Below are positions 25,167 to 33,637 of a stretch of 64,000 bases of DNA, piece by piece. Where the stretch lies: the NCBI GenBank assembly GCA_030526405.1, contig JAUNCZ010000003.1, positions 43,765 to 107,764 on the forward strand, given 5' to 3'. This DNA comes from Lachnospiraceae bacterium (GTDB taxonomy: Bacteria > Bacillota > Clostridia > Lachnospirales > Lachnospiraceae). The notes under the pieces were generated by a model that was not told the DNA's origin, made no database searches, and saw only the letters and a list, made by a program, of their open reading frames with translations. Made by a program: the position numbers and the translations under genes. The first letter of the stretch is position 1; every line of letters begins with the position of its first letter.

Positions 25167-25277
25167 GTATTGTGCATCTTCCCTATTGAGATAATTGAAT
25201 CCTGTGTTATAATGTAGTTGGGACAAATAATATTAACTGTAATTAAAAAAACATGAATACATACGGAGGCAATGAAT

Positions 25278-26354
25278 ATGGATAGCAGAAAGCGTATGGG
25301 GAAAGATAAAGGTGGAGTGATTTTTCCTGTTGCTCCAAATCTTTCTGAAATGAGTGATAGTTATTTGGATTTTATAGAGGAAGTTAAAAAAGAAATTCAG
25401 AAGCAGAGAATTTCTGTTGTATTAAATGCTAATTCCAGTATGATTTGTCTTTACTGGAATATTGGCAGAGCCATTTTGCAAAAGCAGGAAGAGGAAGGCT
25501 GGGGTTCAAAGGTCATTGACCGTATGGCAAAAGACTTAAAAGAAGCCTTCCCCGATATGAGTGGTTTTTCTCCAAGAAATATCAAATATATGCGTAAATT
25601 TGCAGAGTGCTGGCCTGATTTTGAAATTGTGCAACAGGTTGTGGCACAAATCCCATGGCGTACAAATCGTATGTTGTTGGATAAATTGAATACGCAGGAA
25701 GAGAGGCTTTGGTACGCACATAAAACCATAGAAAATGGTTGGAGCAGTAATGTTTTGGAACTCCAAATCCAAAATAGATTGATGGAACGAGCAGGAAAAA
25801 GTGTCAATAACTTTCCTGTAGCATTACCACCGGTGGATTCTGATATGGCAGATCAGATTTTCAAAGATCCATATTTGTTTGACTTTCTGGGAACGGATAT
25901 GCCAAGGCGAGAAGTGGAAATTGAACGTCAGCTGACAGAACATATACAGAACTTCCTGCTGGAGTTGGGACAGGGATTTGCATTCGTGGGCAGGCAGGTA
26001 CATCTGGAAGTTGGTGGAGATGATTTCTATATTGATTTATTGTTTTATCACTTGAAGCTCCGCTGTTATGTAGTGATCGAGCTGAAAGCCTGTGATTTTG
26101 AACCAGGATTTATCAGTCAGCTGAATATGTATCAAAATGTTGTAAATGACATCTTACGTCATCCGGACGATAAACCAACGATTGGCTTGCTGCTTGTCAA
26201 AGGCAAGAATCAGACAGTTGTGGAGTATTCTCTTGCGGGCTATCAGAATCCGATTGGTGTCGCAGAGTGGAAAAACCAGATGGTGCAGGCATTACCAGAG
26301 GAATTGAAAAGCAGCTTGCCGTCTATAGAAGAAATCGAAAAGGAATTGGAGTAA
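25278..26354 (+). CDS. PDDEXK nuclease of the YhcG/DUF1016 family
   Basis: About 358 residues. The N-terminal half is the DUF1016 helical domain ('YWNIGRAILQKQEEEGWGSK', 'SPRNIKYMRKFAE', 'IPWRTNRMLLDK'). The C-terminal half is the nuclease: 'FYIDLLFYH' supplies the Asp and 'VVIELKA' the Glu and Lys. Family members occur as solitary nucleases on mobile elements, some linked to DNA restriction or toxin activity. I prefer the ATG at 25278 (GGAGG 8 bases upstream) to the one at 25272. The recombinase gene follows after 58 bases on the same strand. Confidence 0.85.
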   Translation: MDSRKRMGKDKGGVIFPVAPNLSEMSDSYLDFIEEVKKEIQKQRISVVLNANSSMICLYWNIGRAILQKQEEEGWGSKVIDRMAKDLKEAFPDMSGFSPRNIKYMRKFAECWPDFEIVQQVVAQIPWRTNRMLLDKLNTQEERLWYAHKTIENGWSSNVLELQIQNRLMERAGKSVNNFPVALPPVDSDMADQIFKDPYLFDFLGTDMPRREVEIERQLTEHIQNFLLELGQGFAFVGRQVHLEVGGDDFYIDLLFYHLKLRCYVVIELKACDFEPGFISQLNMYQNVVNDILRHPDDKPTIGLLLVKGKNQTVVEYSLAGYQNPIGVAEWKNQMVQALPEELKSSLPSIEEIEKELE

Positions 26355-26412
26355 AAAGTGCCACAGGCTGTGGCACAATTACGAAAGATACAAAAACGGA
26401 GGTGGATAACCG

Positions 26413-28155
26413 ATGAAAAACACAAAATGTTATATATATACAAGAGTATCTACTTCCATGCAGGTTGATGGATACAGCTTGGATGCGCAGAAAGACAAGC
26501 TGAAGAAATATGCTGAATTTCAGGATATGATGATAGCAGGAGAATACTCGGACGAAGGAAAATCCGGTAAGAATATTGAGGGACGTCCTCAGTTTTTGCA
26601 AATGTTAAAGGATATAGAATCAGGCAAAGACAAAGTTGATTTTGTTCTTGTGTTTAAATTATCTCGTTTTGGCCGTAATGCGGCAGATGTATTGAGTTCC
26701 TTACAGCGTATGCAGGATTTTGGCGTGAATCTGATTTGTGTGGAGGATGGTATTGACAGCTCCAAAGACAGCGGTAAGTTAATGATTTCTGTATTGTCTG
26801 CTGTTGCTGAAATTGAACGAGAAAATATTCTGGTTCAGACTATGGAAGGACGCAGACAAAAGGCACGAGAAGGAAAATGGAACGGTGGATTTGCACCATA
26901 TGGCTATAAACTTGTGGAGGGCTATCTGGAAATTGCGGAAGATGAAGCAGAAGTCATTCGCATTATCTACGATAAATATGTGAATACGACGATGGGAGCT
27001 ACTGCGGTGGCCGCTTATTTGAATGAACATGGATATGAAAAAAAGAAACGTCAGAACAATACATTAGATATGTTTTCTGCCCATTTTATCAAATCAGTTC
27101 TCGACAATCCAATTTACTGCGGTAAGCTTGCTTACGGCAGAAGGAAAAACGAAAAGGTAGCGGGAACAAGAAATCAATATCATATTGTAAAACAGGAGGA
27201 GTATCCCGTTTACGACGGTGTACATGAAGCAATCGTTTCAGAAGAATTGTGGCAGCTTGCACAGAAAAAGCGCCAGGAAACCGGCGTGAAAAGCGAGAAG
27301 ATTTATAATCTGGAACATGAAAATATTCTTTCAGGTATCCTGCGCTGCCCTGTTTGCGGAGCGGCGATGTATGGAAATGTAAACCGTAAGAAGAAAAAAG
27401 ATGGTACGCTGTATAAAGATTATTATTACTACGCCTGTAAGCATCGAACAACGGTGAATGGCCATAAATGTGGTTATCGCAAGCAATGGGGACAGGAAAA
27501 GATTGATTCTGCGGTAGAAGAAGTAATCAGAAAGCTGGTGCAGAATCCGAAGTTTGAAACAGCAATCCGGGAAAAGATTGGTTCCAGGATTGATACCGAT
27601 GAATTGGAAAAAGAGCAGGAACAGCTTCGCAAGAAACTTCGTCAGTTGAATGGTGCCAAGACAAAACTTGGTCAGCAGATGGATGCATTGGACGTTTCCG
27701 ATAAATTCTATGATCGAAAGTATCAGGACATGGAGGATCGTCTGTATAAACTGTACGAGGACATTGATTCGGTTGAAATGCAGATAGAAGAGGTAGAAAC
27801 CCGAATTTTGAATGTGCGTCAGCAGAAAATTTCCGGGAATAACGTCTATCAATTTCTTCTGTATTTTGATAAACTATATGACAAGTTCACAGATGCTGAA
27901 AAGAAGACATTTCTTAGCAGCTTCATAGAACAAGTCGATATTTTTGAGGAAGAGCAGCCGGATGGCCGTATTCTCAAGCACATTAAGTTCCGATTCCCTG
28001 TGCATTTTAATGGAAAGGAGATACAGGAGATTGGTTGGGACAAAGAAACAACAGTCGAGACGCTTCTGCGTCTCGGAGACCGTGAACCCGCTTGCGCAGC
28101 AAGCTGGGTTCAAGTCCCCTTCCCAGACAACAAAAAAGGATTCAGTTTTCACTGA
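26413..28155 (+). CDS. Large serine recombinase of the element, C-terminus read into host repeat
   Basis: The integrase. The catalytic domain starts 'CYIYTRVSTSMQ' with nucleophile Ser13; 'KLSRFGRNAADVL' and 'AVAEIERENI' complete the resolvase fold. A recombinase domain follows, then a zinc ribbon (CPVCGAAMYG ... ACKH) and a coiled-coil. The natural element-encoded part ends at VET (codon 550, 28062). The last 30 residues ('LLRLGDREPACAAS...') are read from the flanking repeat and are an accident of this site. In an excised circle the frame would instead continue for 99 codons into the RlmD-like tail. GGAGG lies 10 bases ahead of the start. Confidence 0.9.
   Translation: MKNTKCYIYTRVSTSMQVDGYSLDAQKDKLKKYAEFQDMMIAGEYSDEGKSGKNIEGRPQFLQMLKDIESGKDKVDFVLVFKLSRFGRNAADVLSSLQRMQDFGVNLICVEDGIDSSKDSGKLMISVLSAVAEIERENILVQTMEGRRQKAREGKWNGGFAPYGYKLVEGYLEIAEDEAEVIRIIYDKYVNTTMGATAVAAYLNEHGYEKKKRQNNTLDMFSAHFIKSVLDNPIYCGKLAYGRRKNEKVAGTRNQYHIVKQEEYPVYDGVHEAIVSEELWQLAQKKRQETGVKSEKIYNLEHENILSGILRCPVCGAAMYGNVNRKKKKDGTLYKDYYYYACKHRTTVNGHKCGYRKQWGQEKIDSAVEEVIRKLVQNPKFETAIREKIGSRIDTDELEKEQEQLRKKLRQLNGAKTKLGQQMDALDVSDKFYDRKYQDMEDRLYKLYEDIDSVEMQIEEVETRILNVRQQKISGNNVYQFLLYFDKLYDKFTDAEKKTFLSSFIEQVDIFEEEQPDGRILKHIKFRFPVHFNGKEIQEIGWDKETTVETLLRLGDREPACAASWVQVPFPDNKKGFSFH
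28034..28052 (-). repeat. Right terminal inverted repeat
   Basis: GTTGGGACAAAGAAACAAC, inverse of the left end with two differences; it lies inside the recombinase reading frame. Confidence 0.75.
28056..28062 (+). other. Right integration core (direct repeat)
   Basis: CGAGACG, the counterpart of 10683-10689. Confidence 0.75.
28080..28125 (+). repeat. tRNA-like hairpin repeat, copy D
   Basis: Same unit as at 6417 with a shorter loop (GCA). It is part of the host repeat that was split by the element. Confidence 0.7.
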
Positions 28156-28166
28156 ATCCTTTTTTG
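28133..28166 (-). terminator. Terminator of tRNA-Leu copy 2
   Basis: AAGGATTCAGT/ACTGAATCCTT hairpin with flanking A and T runs, as at copy 1. Confidence 0.75.
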
Positions 28167-28171
28167 TTGTC

Positions 28172-28256
28172 TGCGGAAGATGGGACTTGAACCCACACGA
28201 TCACAATGACCACAAGATCCTTAGTCTTGCTCGTCTGCCAGTTCCGACACTTCCGC
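28172..28256 (-). tRNA. tRNA-Leu (anticodon AAG), copy 2
   Basis: Identical over 85 nt to the gene at 6510-6594, with all arms intact. The two copies share flanking terminator and hairpin repeat, so they arose by segmental duplication. Confidence 0.92.
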
Positions 28257-28525
28257 ATGTCTTATTAAGTTCTGTTCTTCGGTGTTCCCTTCGAACAAGA
28301 CTGAGTATATCAGTGTTTCCATCATCTGTCAATGGTAATTTTAAAATTTTTTCAAATTTTTTCTACATTTCAAACAACTCTGGAACGAAGTGCGTTTTCA
28401 ACGCACTCTCGCAACCAAAATATTTCATAAAACGCAACTTTGTTCTGGGCGCGCAACGAAGTGTAGCTGCGCATCTGTGTTTTTTCTTTACTAGGAAATT
28501 GACGCAATTTCCTGGTAAGATTACA

Positions 28526-28704
28526 GTGTCAAAAGGTCAGAGCCACCGGTGCTTGCACGTACGGTGGTGATAGACCTTGTGACACGCCCCAAAGATGAGG
28601 ATGTAAGTGGGGCGCAAGCACCACGATATCCGAATCTTGGGGAGGATTGTGGGAGTACGAAGTACGAAACAATCCGTGTAATCTGTTTTGGGGGCTTTTG
28701 ACAC
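28526..28704. ncRNA. Candidate structured RNA or small mobile repeat (179 bp)
   Basis: Ends are a 10-bp inverted repeat (GTGTCAAAAG/CTTTTGACAC), with CCTGGTAA as a direct repeat at 28511 and 28711. Inside, GGTC/GACC encloses CCACCG/CGGTGG; GCCCC/GGGGC and GATTGT/ACAATC form two more stems. The loop sequence GGTGCTTGC can pair with GCAAGCACC 50 bases on, a possible 9-bp pseudoknot. Strand is unclear; no known RNA family recognised. Confidence 0.5.
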
Positions 28705-28723
28705 CCGAATCCTGGTAAAGAAA

Positions 28724-28745
28724 GGAGTTCGCTAAAGCGAACTCC
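28724..28745 (-). terminator. Terminator of the histidine operon
   Basis: GGAGTTCGC/GCGAACTCC with a 4-base loop, followed on the minus strand by a T-rich stretch, 28 bases behind hisI. Confidence 0.7.
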
Positions 28746-28772
28746 CCTCATAACTCTCTATATCAGACCCCT

Positions 28773-29111
28773 TCAGTCCTCCAGCATGCTTCTGTAGAAG
28801 CAGCTTCTGTTTCCTGTATGGCAGGCAGCCCCTGTCTGGTCCACCTTTGCCAGGATGGTATCGTTGTCACAGTCCAGATACATCCCTTTTACATGCTGTA
28901 CATGACCGGAGGTGAGACCCTTTGTCCACAGCTCATTTCTGCTTCTGCTCCAGTAGGTCATCATTCCCAGCTCCAGCGTCTTATTGAAGGACTCCTCATT
29001 CATGTAGGCCAGCATCAGCACCTCATTGGTTTCAGCATCCTGCACGATGCATGGAACCATCCCATCTCCGTTCAGTTTCATGTCTGCCCAGGTAAATACG
29101 GATTTCAGCAT
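28773..29111 (-). CDS. hisI: Phosphoribosyl-AMP cyclohydrolase
   Basis: A 112-residue enzyme of histidine synthesis that opens the adenine ring of phosphoribosyl-AMP. Metal-binding '[13 protein letters not shown]' and zinc Cys in '[14 protein letters not shown]' are intact. The HisE pyrophosphohydrolase domain, often fused at the C-terminus, is absent, so it must be a separate gene outside the window. Last gene of hisZGDBI, one base behind hisB. Confidence 0.93.
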   Translation of the reverse strand: MLKSVFTWADMKLNGDGMVPCIVQDAETNEVLMLAYMNEESFNKTLELGMMTYWSRSRNELWTKGLTSGHVQHVKGMYLDCDNDTILAKVDQTGAACHTGNRSCFYRSMLED

Positions 29112-29112
29112 A

Positions 29113-29697
29113 TCAGATTACCCCCTTTGTGGAGAGAACATCTGTGATTCTCTCATCGTAGCTGCAGGCCATGTCCAGGGCCTTGGCGAAGCATTTGAAT
29201 ATGCCCTCCGCCATGTGGTGATTATTTCCCGGTGTAAGCATCCTGATATGCAGGTTCATTCCTGCTGTGTAGGAGATGGCATAGAAGAACTCCTTCACCA
29301 TCTCAGTGTTCATATCTCCCATATTTCCCGGTGTAAACTCGCACTCCCAGGAAAAATATGGTCTGCCTCCCAGATCAATGGCCACCAGCACCAGCACCTC
29401 ATCCATGGGAAGGATAAAATGGCCGTAGCGGCGAATTCCCTTCTTGTCTCCGATGGCATTTTTAATGGCGGTGCCAAGGACAATTCCTGTATCCTCGATG
29501 GTATGGTGATCATCCACCTCCAGGTCTCCCTGTACAGAGAGATCCAGGTCAAAAAGACCGTGGCGGGCAAAGCCTGCCAGCATATGATCAAAGAAGCCTA
29601 CTCCTGAATTCAGGTTGTACTGTCCTGTTCCGTCCAGGTTCAGACGCATCTCAATCTTTGTTTCTTTTGTAAATCTCTTCTCTTCAACGATACGCAT
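29113..29697 (-). CDS. hisB: Imidazoleglycerol-phosphate dehydratase
   Basis: A 194-residue monofunctional HisB. It contains the two metal-binding clusters '[10 protein letters not shown]' and 'GNNHHMAEG' and the N-terminal '[20 protein letters not shown]'. It removes water from imidazoleglycerol phosphate. The phosphatase domain of enterobacterial HisB is missing, as usual for Firmicutes. Three bases behind hisD. Confidence 0.95.
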   Translation of the reverse strand: MRIVEEKRFTKETKIEMRLNLDGTGQYNLNSGVGFFDHMLAGFARHGLFDLDLSVQGDLEVDDHHTIEDTGIVLGTAIKNAIGDKKGIRRYGHFILPMDEVLVLVAIDLGGRPYFSWECEFTPGNMGDMNTEMVKEFFYAISYTAGMNLHIRMLTPGNNHHMAEGIFKCFAKALDMACSYDERITDVLSTKGVI

Positions 29698-29700
29698 GGC

Positions 29701-30999
29701 TTACTCCTCGTCCTCAAAACGTACTGCAATGGAATTTGCATGGGCAGTGAGCTGCTCACTCTTTGCAAACTGCTCAATATCCTTATGGATTTTGGCCAGC
29801 GCCTCTCTTGAATAGTAAATGATGCTGGATTTCTTCACAAAGTCATCCACGGACAGTGGAGAGAAGAATTTCGCTGTACCATTGGTAGGAAGGATATGGT
29901 TTGGTCCTGCGAAATAATCTCCCAGAGGCTCACTGGAGTACTCTCCGATGAAGATAGCACCTGCATTGCGGATCTTCATCATCACCTCAAATGGATTTGC
30001 CATAACGATCTCCAGATGCTCGGAGGCGATGGCATTGGCCGCATCAATGGCATCCTCCACAGAATCTGCCACCAGGATATAGCCAAACTGATCCAGTGAT
30101 TTTCTGATGATCTCTGTACGGGACAGTTTCTTCAGATATCCCTCGATCTCCTCCTCAACCTTCTTGCCCAGTTCTGCGCTGGTGGTTACAAGAATGGCAG
30201 AGGCCATCTCATCATGCTCTGCCTGGGAAAGCAGATCAGCAGCCACAAAGTGAGGATTTGCAGTGTCGTCTGCCAGCACCAGGATCTCACTTGGTCCAGC
30301 AATGGAATCGATGCTGACATTTCCGTAAACGGCCTTTTTAGCCAGGGCCACGAAGATATTTCCAGGTCCTACGATCTTGTCCACCTTTGGAACCAGCTCT
30401 GTTCCGTATGCCAGAGCAGCAATGGCCTGGGCTCCGCCCATCTTAAATACACGGTCAGCTCCAGCCTCTTTGGCAGCCACAAGAACGGATGGATTTACCT
30501 TTCCCTCTGCATTGCAGGGAGTTGCCATGATGATCTCATTGACACCTGCCACCTTTGCAGGAACAACATTCATCAGAACTGAGGATGGATATACAGCCTT
30601 TCCTCCCGGAACGTAAACACCTACACGCTCCATCGGTGTGACCTTCTGTCCCAGCATGGTGCCGTCCTCTGTGGAATTGAACCAGCTGTTCATTCTCTGT
30701 TTCTCATGGTAGCTTCTGATGTTCACCAGTGCTTTACGGATCACATCCAACAGCTTCTCATCCACCAGTGTGTAAGCCTCTTCAATCTCCTCCTTTGTAA
30801 CCTCAAAGGTCTCCGGAGTCAGGGCAATTTTGTCAAATTTCTCTGTATAGGCAAACAGAGCCTGATCCTTATTCTGTTTTACATTCTCAATGATCTCATT
30901 GACCACTGCCTCATAGGTTCCATACTGGTTGGGACTTCTCTTCAGCAGATTTACAAGAATGTCGTTTTTTGTCTCTTCTGTAAGTCTTACAGTTTTCAT
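29701..30999 (-). CDS. hisD: Histidinol dehydrogenase
   Basis: A 432-residue enzyme oxidizing histidinol to histidine with NAD and zinc. 'PGGKAVYPSSVLMNVVPAKV' and the signature region 'DSIAGPSEILVLADDTANPH' are clear, and 'GPNHILPTNGTA' near the end carries the conserved His. Length is typical. In the operon after hisG. Confidence 0.95.
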   Translation of the reverse strand: MKTVRLTEETKNDILVNLLKRSPNQYGTYEAVVNEIIENVKQNKDQALFAYTEKFDKIALTPETFEVTKEEIEEAYTLVDEKLLDVIRKALVNIRSYHEKQRMNSWFNSTEDGTMLGQKVTPMERVGVYVPGGKAVYPSSVLMNVVPAKVAGVNEIIMATPCNAEGKVNPSVLVAAKEAGADRVFKMGGAQAIAALAYGTELVPKVDKIVGPGNIFVALAKKAVYGNVSIDSIAGPSEILVLADDTANPHFVAADLLSQAEHDEMASAILVTTSAELGKKVEEEIEGYLKKLSRTEIIRKSLDQFGYILVADSVEDAIDAANAIASEHLEIVMANPFEVMMKIRNAGAIFIGEYSSEPLGDYFAGPNHILPTNGTAKFFSPLSVDDFVKKSSIIYYSREALAKIHKDIEQFAKSEQLTAHANSIAVRFEDEE

Positions 31000-31048
31000 A
31001 GTCTCTTCCTTCAGGGCGCAGCAAAATCTGCGTCATCCTTTCTATTAA

Positions 31049-31693
31049 TTAGTTCTCTGATACCAGCTTTTTCAGTTTCTGGATCAGATCAGTGATTCTC
31101 TCATTCTCCATTCTCATACTTACCGGGTTAACCACCACACGGGCAGAAAGAGGACAGATGGTCTCCAACACCTGAAGGCCATTCTCACGGAGGGTACTTC
31201 CAGTCTCCACGATGTCCACGATCACCTCAGACAGACCTACGATAGGAGCCAGTTCGATGGAACCGTTGAGCTTGATCAGCTCCACTGTCTGGTTTTTCTG
31301 ATTGTAGAAATAATCCTTGGCAATGTGCGGATATTTTGTGGCAACACGGATCAGCTGGTTGTTGTTCAGGTATTCTTTTGCTGACTCCGGTCCGCAGACA
31401 CACATACGGCATTTTCCAAAGCCAAGATCCAGTACCTCATACAGCTTTCTTCCCTCTTCCATGATGGTATCCTTACCAACGATACCAATATCTGCTGCAC
31501 CGTACTCCACATAGGTAGGTACATCCGGTCCCTTGGACAGGAAGAATTTCAGCTTCAGCTCCTCATTTACAAAAATCAGTTTTCTGGAATCCTTATCCTT
31601 CATCTCCTCACAGGTAATTCCCACCTGCTCCAGCAGTTCCAGAGTTTTGAACGCCAGACGTCCCTTTGTAAGGGCAAATGTTAAATATCTCAT
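31049..31693 (-). CDS. hisG: ATP phosphoribosyltransferase, short form
   Basis: A 214-residue catalytic subunit doing the first committed step of histidine synthesis. It has '[20 protein letters not shown]' and the PRPP-binding segment '[14 protein letters not shown]'. It lacks the C-terminal regulatory domain of long HisG, so it needs HisZ, whose gene is directly upstream. This pairing makes the enzyme histidine-sensitive. Confidence 0.95.
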   Translation of the reverse strand: MRYLTFALTKGRLAFKTLELLEQVGITCEEMKDKDSRKLIFVNEELKLKFFLSKGPDVPTYVEYGAADIGIVGKDTIMEEGRKLYEVLDLGFGKCRMCVCGPESAKEYLNNNQLIRVATKYPHIAKDYFYNQKNQTVELIKLNGSIELAPIVGLSEVIVDIVETGSTLRENGLQVLETICPLSARVVVNPVSMRMENERITDLIQKLKKLVSEN

Positions 31694-31714
31694 AATGAAC
31701 TAATTATTCCTTTC

Positions 31715-32968
31715 TTAGATATATTTGCTGACATCCACTGGCTCTGTCTCACCGGTGGACAGGTTGATGGCATATACCTCTGTCTGGGACAGGAAATAGA
31801 TAATGCCTCCAAACTGGTTGCGTTTTCCGTAGGCTGTATAGTCATCCAGGGTACGACCTGCCTCAAAACGGACACAGGCAACCTCCATCTTTTTCCCTCT
31901 GTGCTCAGCAGCAAAACGCACTGCCAGATTTTCCATCTGGGCCGGATACAGCAGCATGGTCTTGATATCCTTTACCGGAAGGGTCAGCTTCTGACGGTCA
32001 ATGGCATTCAGAAGGGAATCCACCTCTGTAACAAAACCGATGGCCTCTGCTTTTTTACCGAACTTCTCCAGAAGTCCGTCGTAGCGTCCGCCCTTAATAA
32101 CCGCATCTCCTGTTCCATAGGTGTAGCCCTGGAAAATGATGCCTGTATAATAGCTGTATTTGCTCAGCATACTCAGATCGAAGGTTACATATTTCTCACA
32201 TCCGTAATATTTCAGGATCTCATAGATCTTTTTCAGTCTTGCAACAGCAGCTTTTGCTCTCTCATTCTCAGTAAGAGCCTCTGCCTTATCCAGCACATCG
32301 ATGTTTCCAAAGAGATTTGGGATCTGGGAAATGGCCTCACAGAGATCCTTTCTGAGATTCTGTTTTTCGATAAGCTCCTGAGCACCAAACAGGTTTTTAA
32401 TATCCAGCAGCTGTTTCAGCTCAGTGATGGTCTCCTCGTCAAGAAGGGCCTCCTCCACCAGAGACTGGAAATAGTTCACCTCACCGATATTCACCTGGAA
32501 ATCAGTGATGCCGGCACGGAGCATGGTCTGAACAGCCAGAGCGATCACCTCTGCATCTGCCTCCACACTGCCGTCGTTGATCAGCTCCACACCCATCTGG
32601 GTACTTTCCTTCAGACGACCCTGATAGCTGGTGTTATTCTGGAATACGCTTCCTCTGTAGCTTAAACGAAGAGGAAGATCCTCTGTATTGAAATACATGG
32701 CAACGGCTCTTGCGATGGACGGTGTAAAGTCCGGACGAAGAACCAGTGTATTACCTTCACGGTCAAAAAATTTATACAGTTCTCTTGATGGGATACTTCC
32801 GATCTCCTTGGCAAACACATCAAAGAACTCCATGGATGGGGTCTGAATGGACTGGTATCCGTAGGAGCGGAATAAAGTATCGATCTTTCGCTCCAGATAT
32901 CTTTTCTTATCACATTCAACCGCCATAATATCGCGAACACCTTCCGGTGTATGAATATAACGCTTCAT
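31715..32968 (-). CDS. hisZ: ATP phosphoribosyltransferase regulatory subunit
   Basis: About 417 residues, a class II HisRS paralogue without tRNA charging. 'RYIHTPEGVRD' opens the protein; 'DFTPSIARAVAMYF' and 'YYTGIIFQGY' are the HisRS-like motifs 2 and 3. It forms the regulatory part of the hetero-octamer with short HisG. Start at 32968 has GGAG 8 bases upstream. First gene of hisZGDBI, behind a sigma-A-type promoter. Confidence 0.92.
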   Translation of the reverse strand: MKRYIHTPEGVRDIMAVECDKKRYLERKIDTLFRSYGYQSIQTPSMEFFDVFAKEIGSIPSRELYKFFDREGNTLVLRPDFTPSIARAVAMYFNTEDLPLRLSYRGSVFQNNTSYQGRLKESTQMGVELINDGSVEADAEVIALAVQTMLRAGITDFQVNIGEVNYFQSLVEEALLDEETITELKQLLDIKNLFGAQELIEKQNLRKDLCEAISQIPNLFGNIDVLDKAEALTENERAKAAVARLKKIYEILKYYGCEKYVTFDLSMLSKYSYYTGIIFQGYTYGTGDAVIKGGRYDGLLEKFGKKAEAIGFVTEVDSLLNAIDRQKLTLPVKDIKTMLLYPAQMENLAVRFAAEHRGKKMEVACVRFEAGRTLDDYTAYGKRNQFGGIIYFLSQTEVYAINLSTGETEPVDVSKYI

Positions 32969-33000
32969 TTCTTTATCTCCTATCACTTTAGTCTGCTACC

Positions 33001-33028
33001 ATATTACCATGATAAATTGTATTGTCAA
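33001..33028 (-). promoter_or_regulatory. Promoter of the histidine operon
   Basis: On the minus strand TTGACA (33023-33028), a 16-base spacer and TAATAT (33001-33006), 33 bases from the hisZ start. The leader is too short for a T-box. Confidence 0.65.
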
Positions 33029-33106
33029 CATAAAAAGACATGGTATACAAAAAAATACAAGCTCTCCGGTATTTCCACGGGAAATCACATTCCTGTAACG
33101 GCACGC

Positions 33107-33637
33107 TTATCTTCTGTCCATGTCCTTTTGTATTCCTTCCAGATAAGGGATCATGATTCCGCGCTTCTGCTCCAGAATAAAATCCTGATCCAGCTCATCA
33201 AACCGAAACCTCTTCAGCCCTCCCTGCTCTGCCCGACGGACAAAGGTAAGGAATTCTGACAACCGAAGATAATAATAACATTCTCTGGCAGAAAAGTACA
33301 AGAGCAGAAAGGCAATTCCTTCCTGCTTTTCAAAATCTTTCATAAATTCAATCTGATGGGGATGTACATTTGCCAGGGGAAAGGCATCTGTTTTGCACTC
33401 CTTTGCATCAAAGCACACCGGTATCCCCTGTACTGCCCCAATGTAATCCACCGTACTTTTCTGTTCAAAATAGGCCAGCGTAATATGATGACTTTCTTTA
33501 TCGATTTTTATGGGAGTGATGGGGGTTGGCACCTTCTGGATCAGTGCCAGCCCCTTCTCCCTGTACTGTTCATTGGTTCTGTTCACCATCTCTTCCAGTG
33601 TAGAACCTCTTAACCCTCTTGAACTCCAGGTACTCAT
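33107..33637 (-). CDS. recU: Holliday junction resolvase RecU
   Basis: A 176-residue endonuclease resolving recombination junctions in Gram-positive bacteria. 'SSRGLRGSTLEEMVNRTN' at the N-terminus, 'TVDYIGAVQGIPVCFDAKEC' with the catalytic Asp/Glu-x-Lys and 'HPHQIEFMKDF' are all typical. Its start overlaps the signal peptidase stop by 4 bases. In Bacillus recU is paired with a PBP gene; here it is not. Confidence 0.9.
   Translation of the reverse strand: MSTWSSRGLRGSTLEEMVNRTNEQYREKGLALIQKVPTPITPIKIDKESHHITLAYFEQKSTVDYIGAVQGIPVCFDAKECKTDAFPLANVHPHQIEFMKDFEKQEGIAFLLLYFSARECYYYLRLSEFLTFVRRAEQGGLKRFRFDELDQDFILEQKRGIMIPYLEGIQKDMDRR

Larger units (their letters stand above)
10690..28055. mobile_element. 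Integrated mobilizable element with large serine recombinase (about 17.4 kb)
   Basis: Bounded by 19-bp imperfect inverted repeats (10690-10708 and 28034-28052, 17 of 19 matching) and a 7-bp direct repeat outside them. It encodes a serine recombinase at the right end, a MobA/MobL relaxase with oriT, Rep/DnaC-like proteins and a ParM/ParR-like pair. No type IV secretion genes are present, so it would be mobilized by another element. Joining the flanks rebuilds a repeat-plus-tRNA-Leu arrangement like that at 6.3-6.6 kb, which supports these borders. Confidence 0.85.
28257..28772. other. Gene-free region with hairpins and a candidate structured RNA
   Basis: No credible gene. AGGAAATTGACGCAATTTCCT (a hairpin near 28491-28511) and a palindrome around AGTGCGTTTTCAACGCACT (near 28389) precede the structured element at 28526-28704. 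Confidence 0.55.

Noticed and set aside
28521..28751. Minus-strand open frame of 76 codons
   Set aside because: It lies in the inverted-repeat-rich element and has no convincing start site or protein-like composition.
32985..33106. Possible T-box or attenuator ahead of hisZ
   Set aside because: A normal promoter lies 33 bases from the start codon, leaving no room for a T-box.
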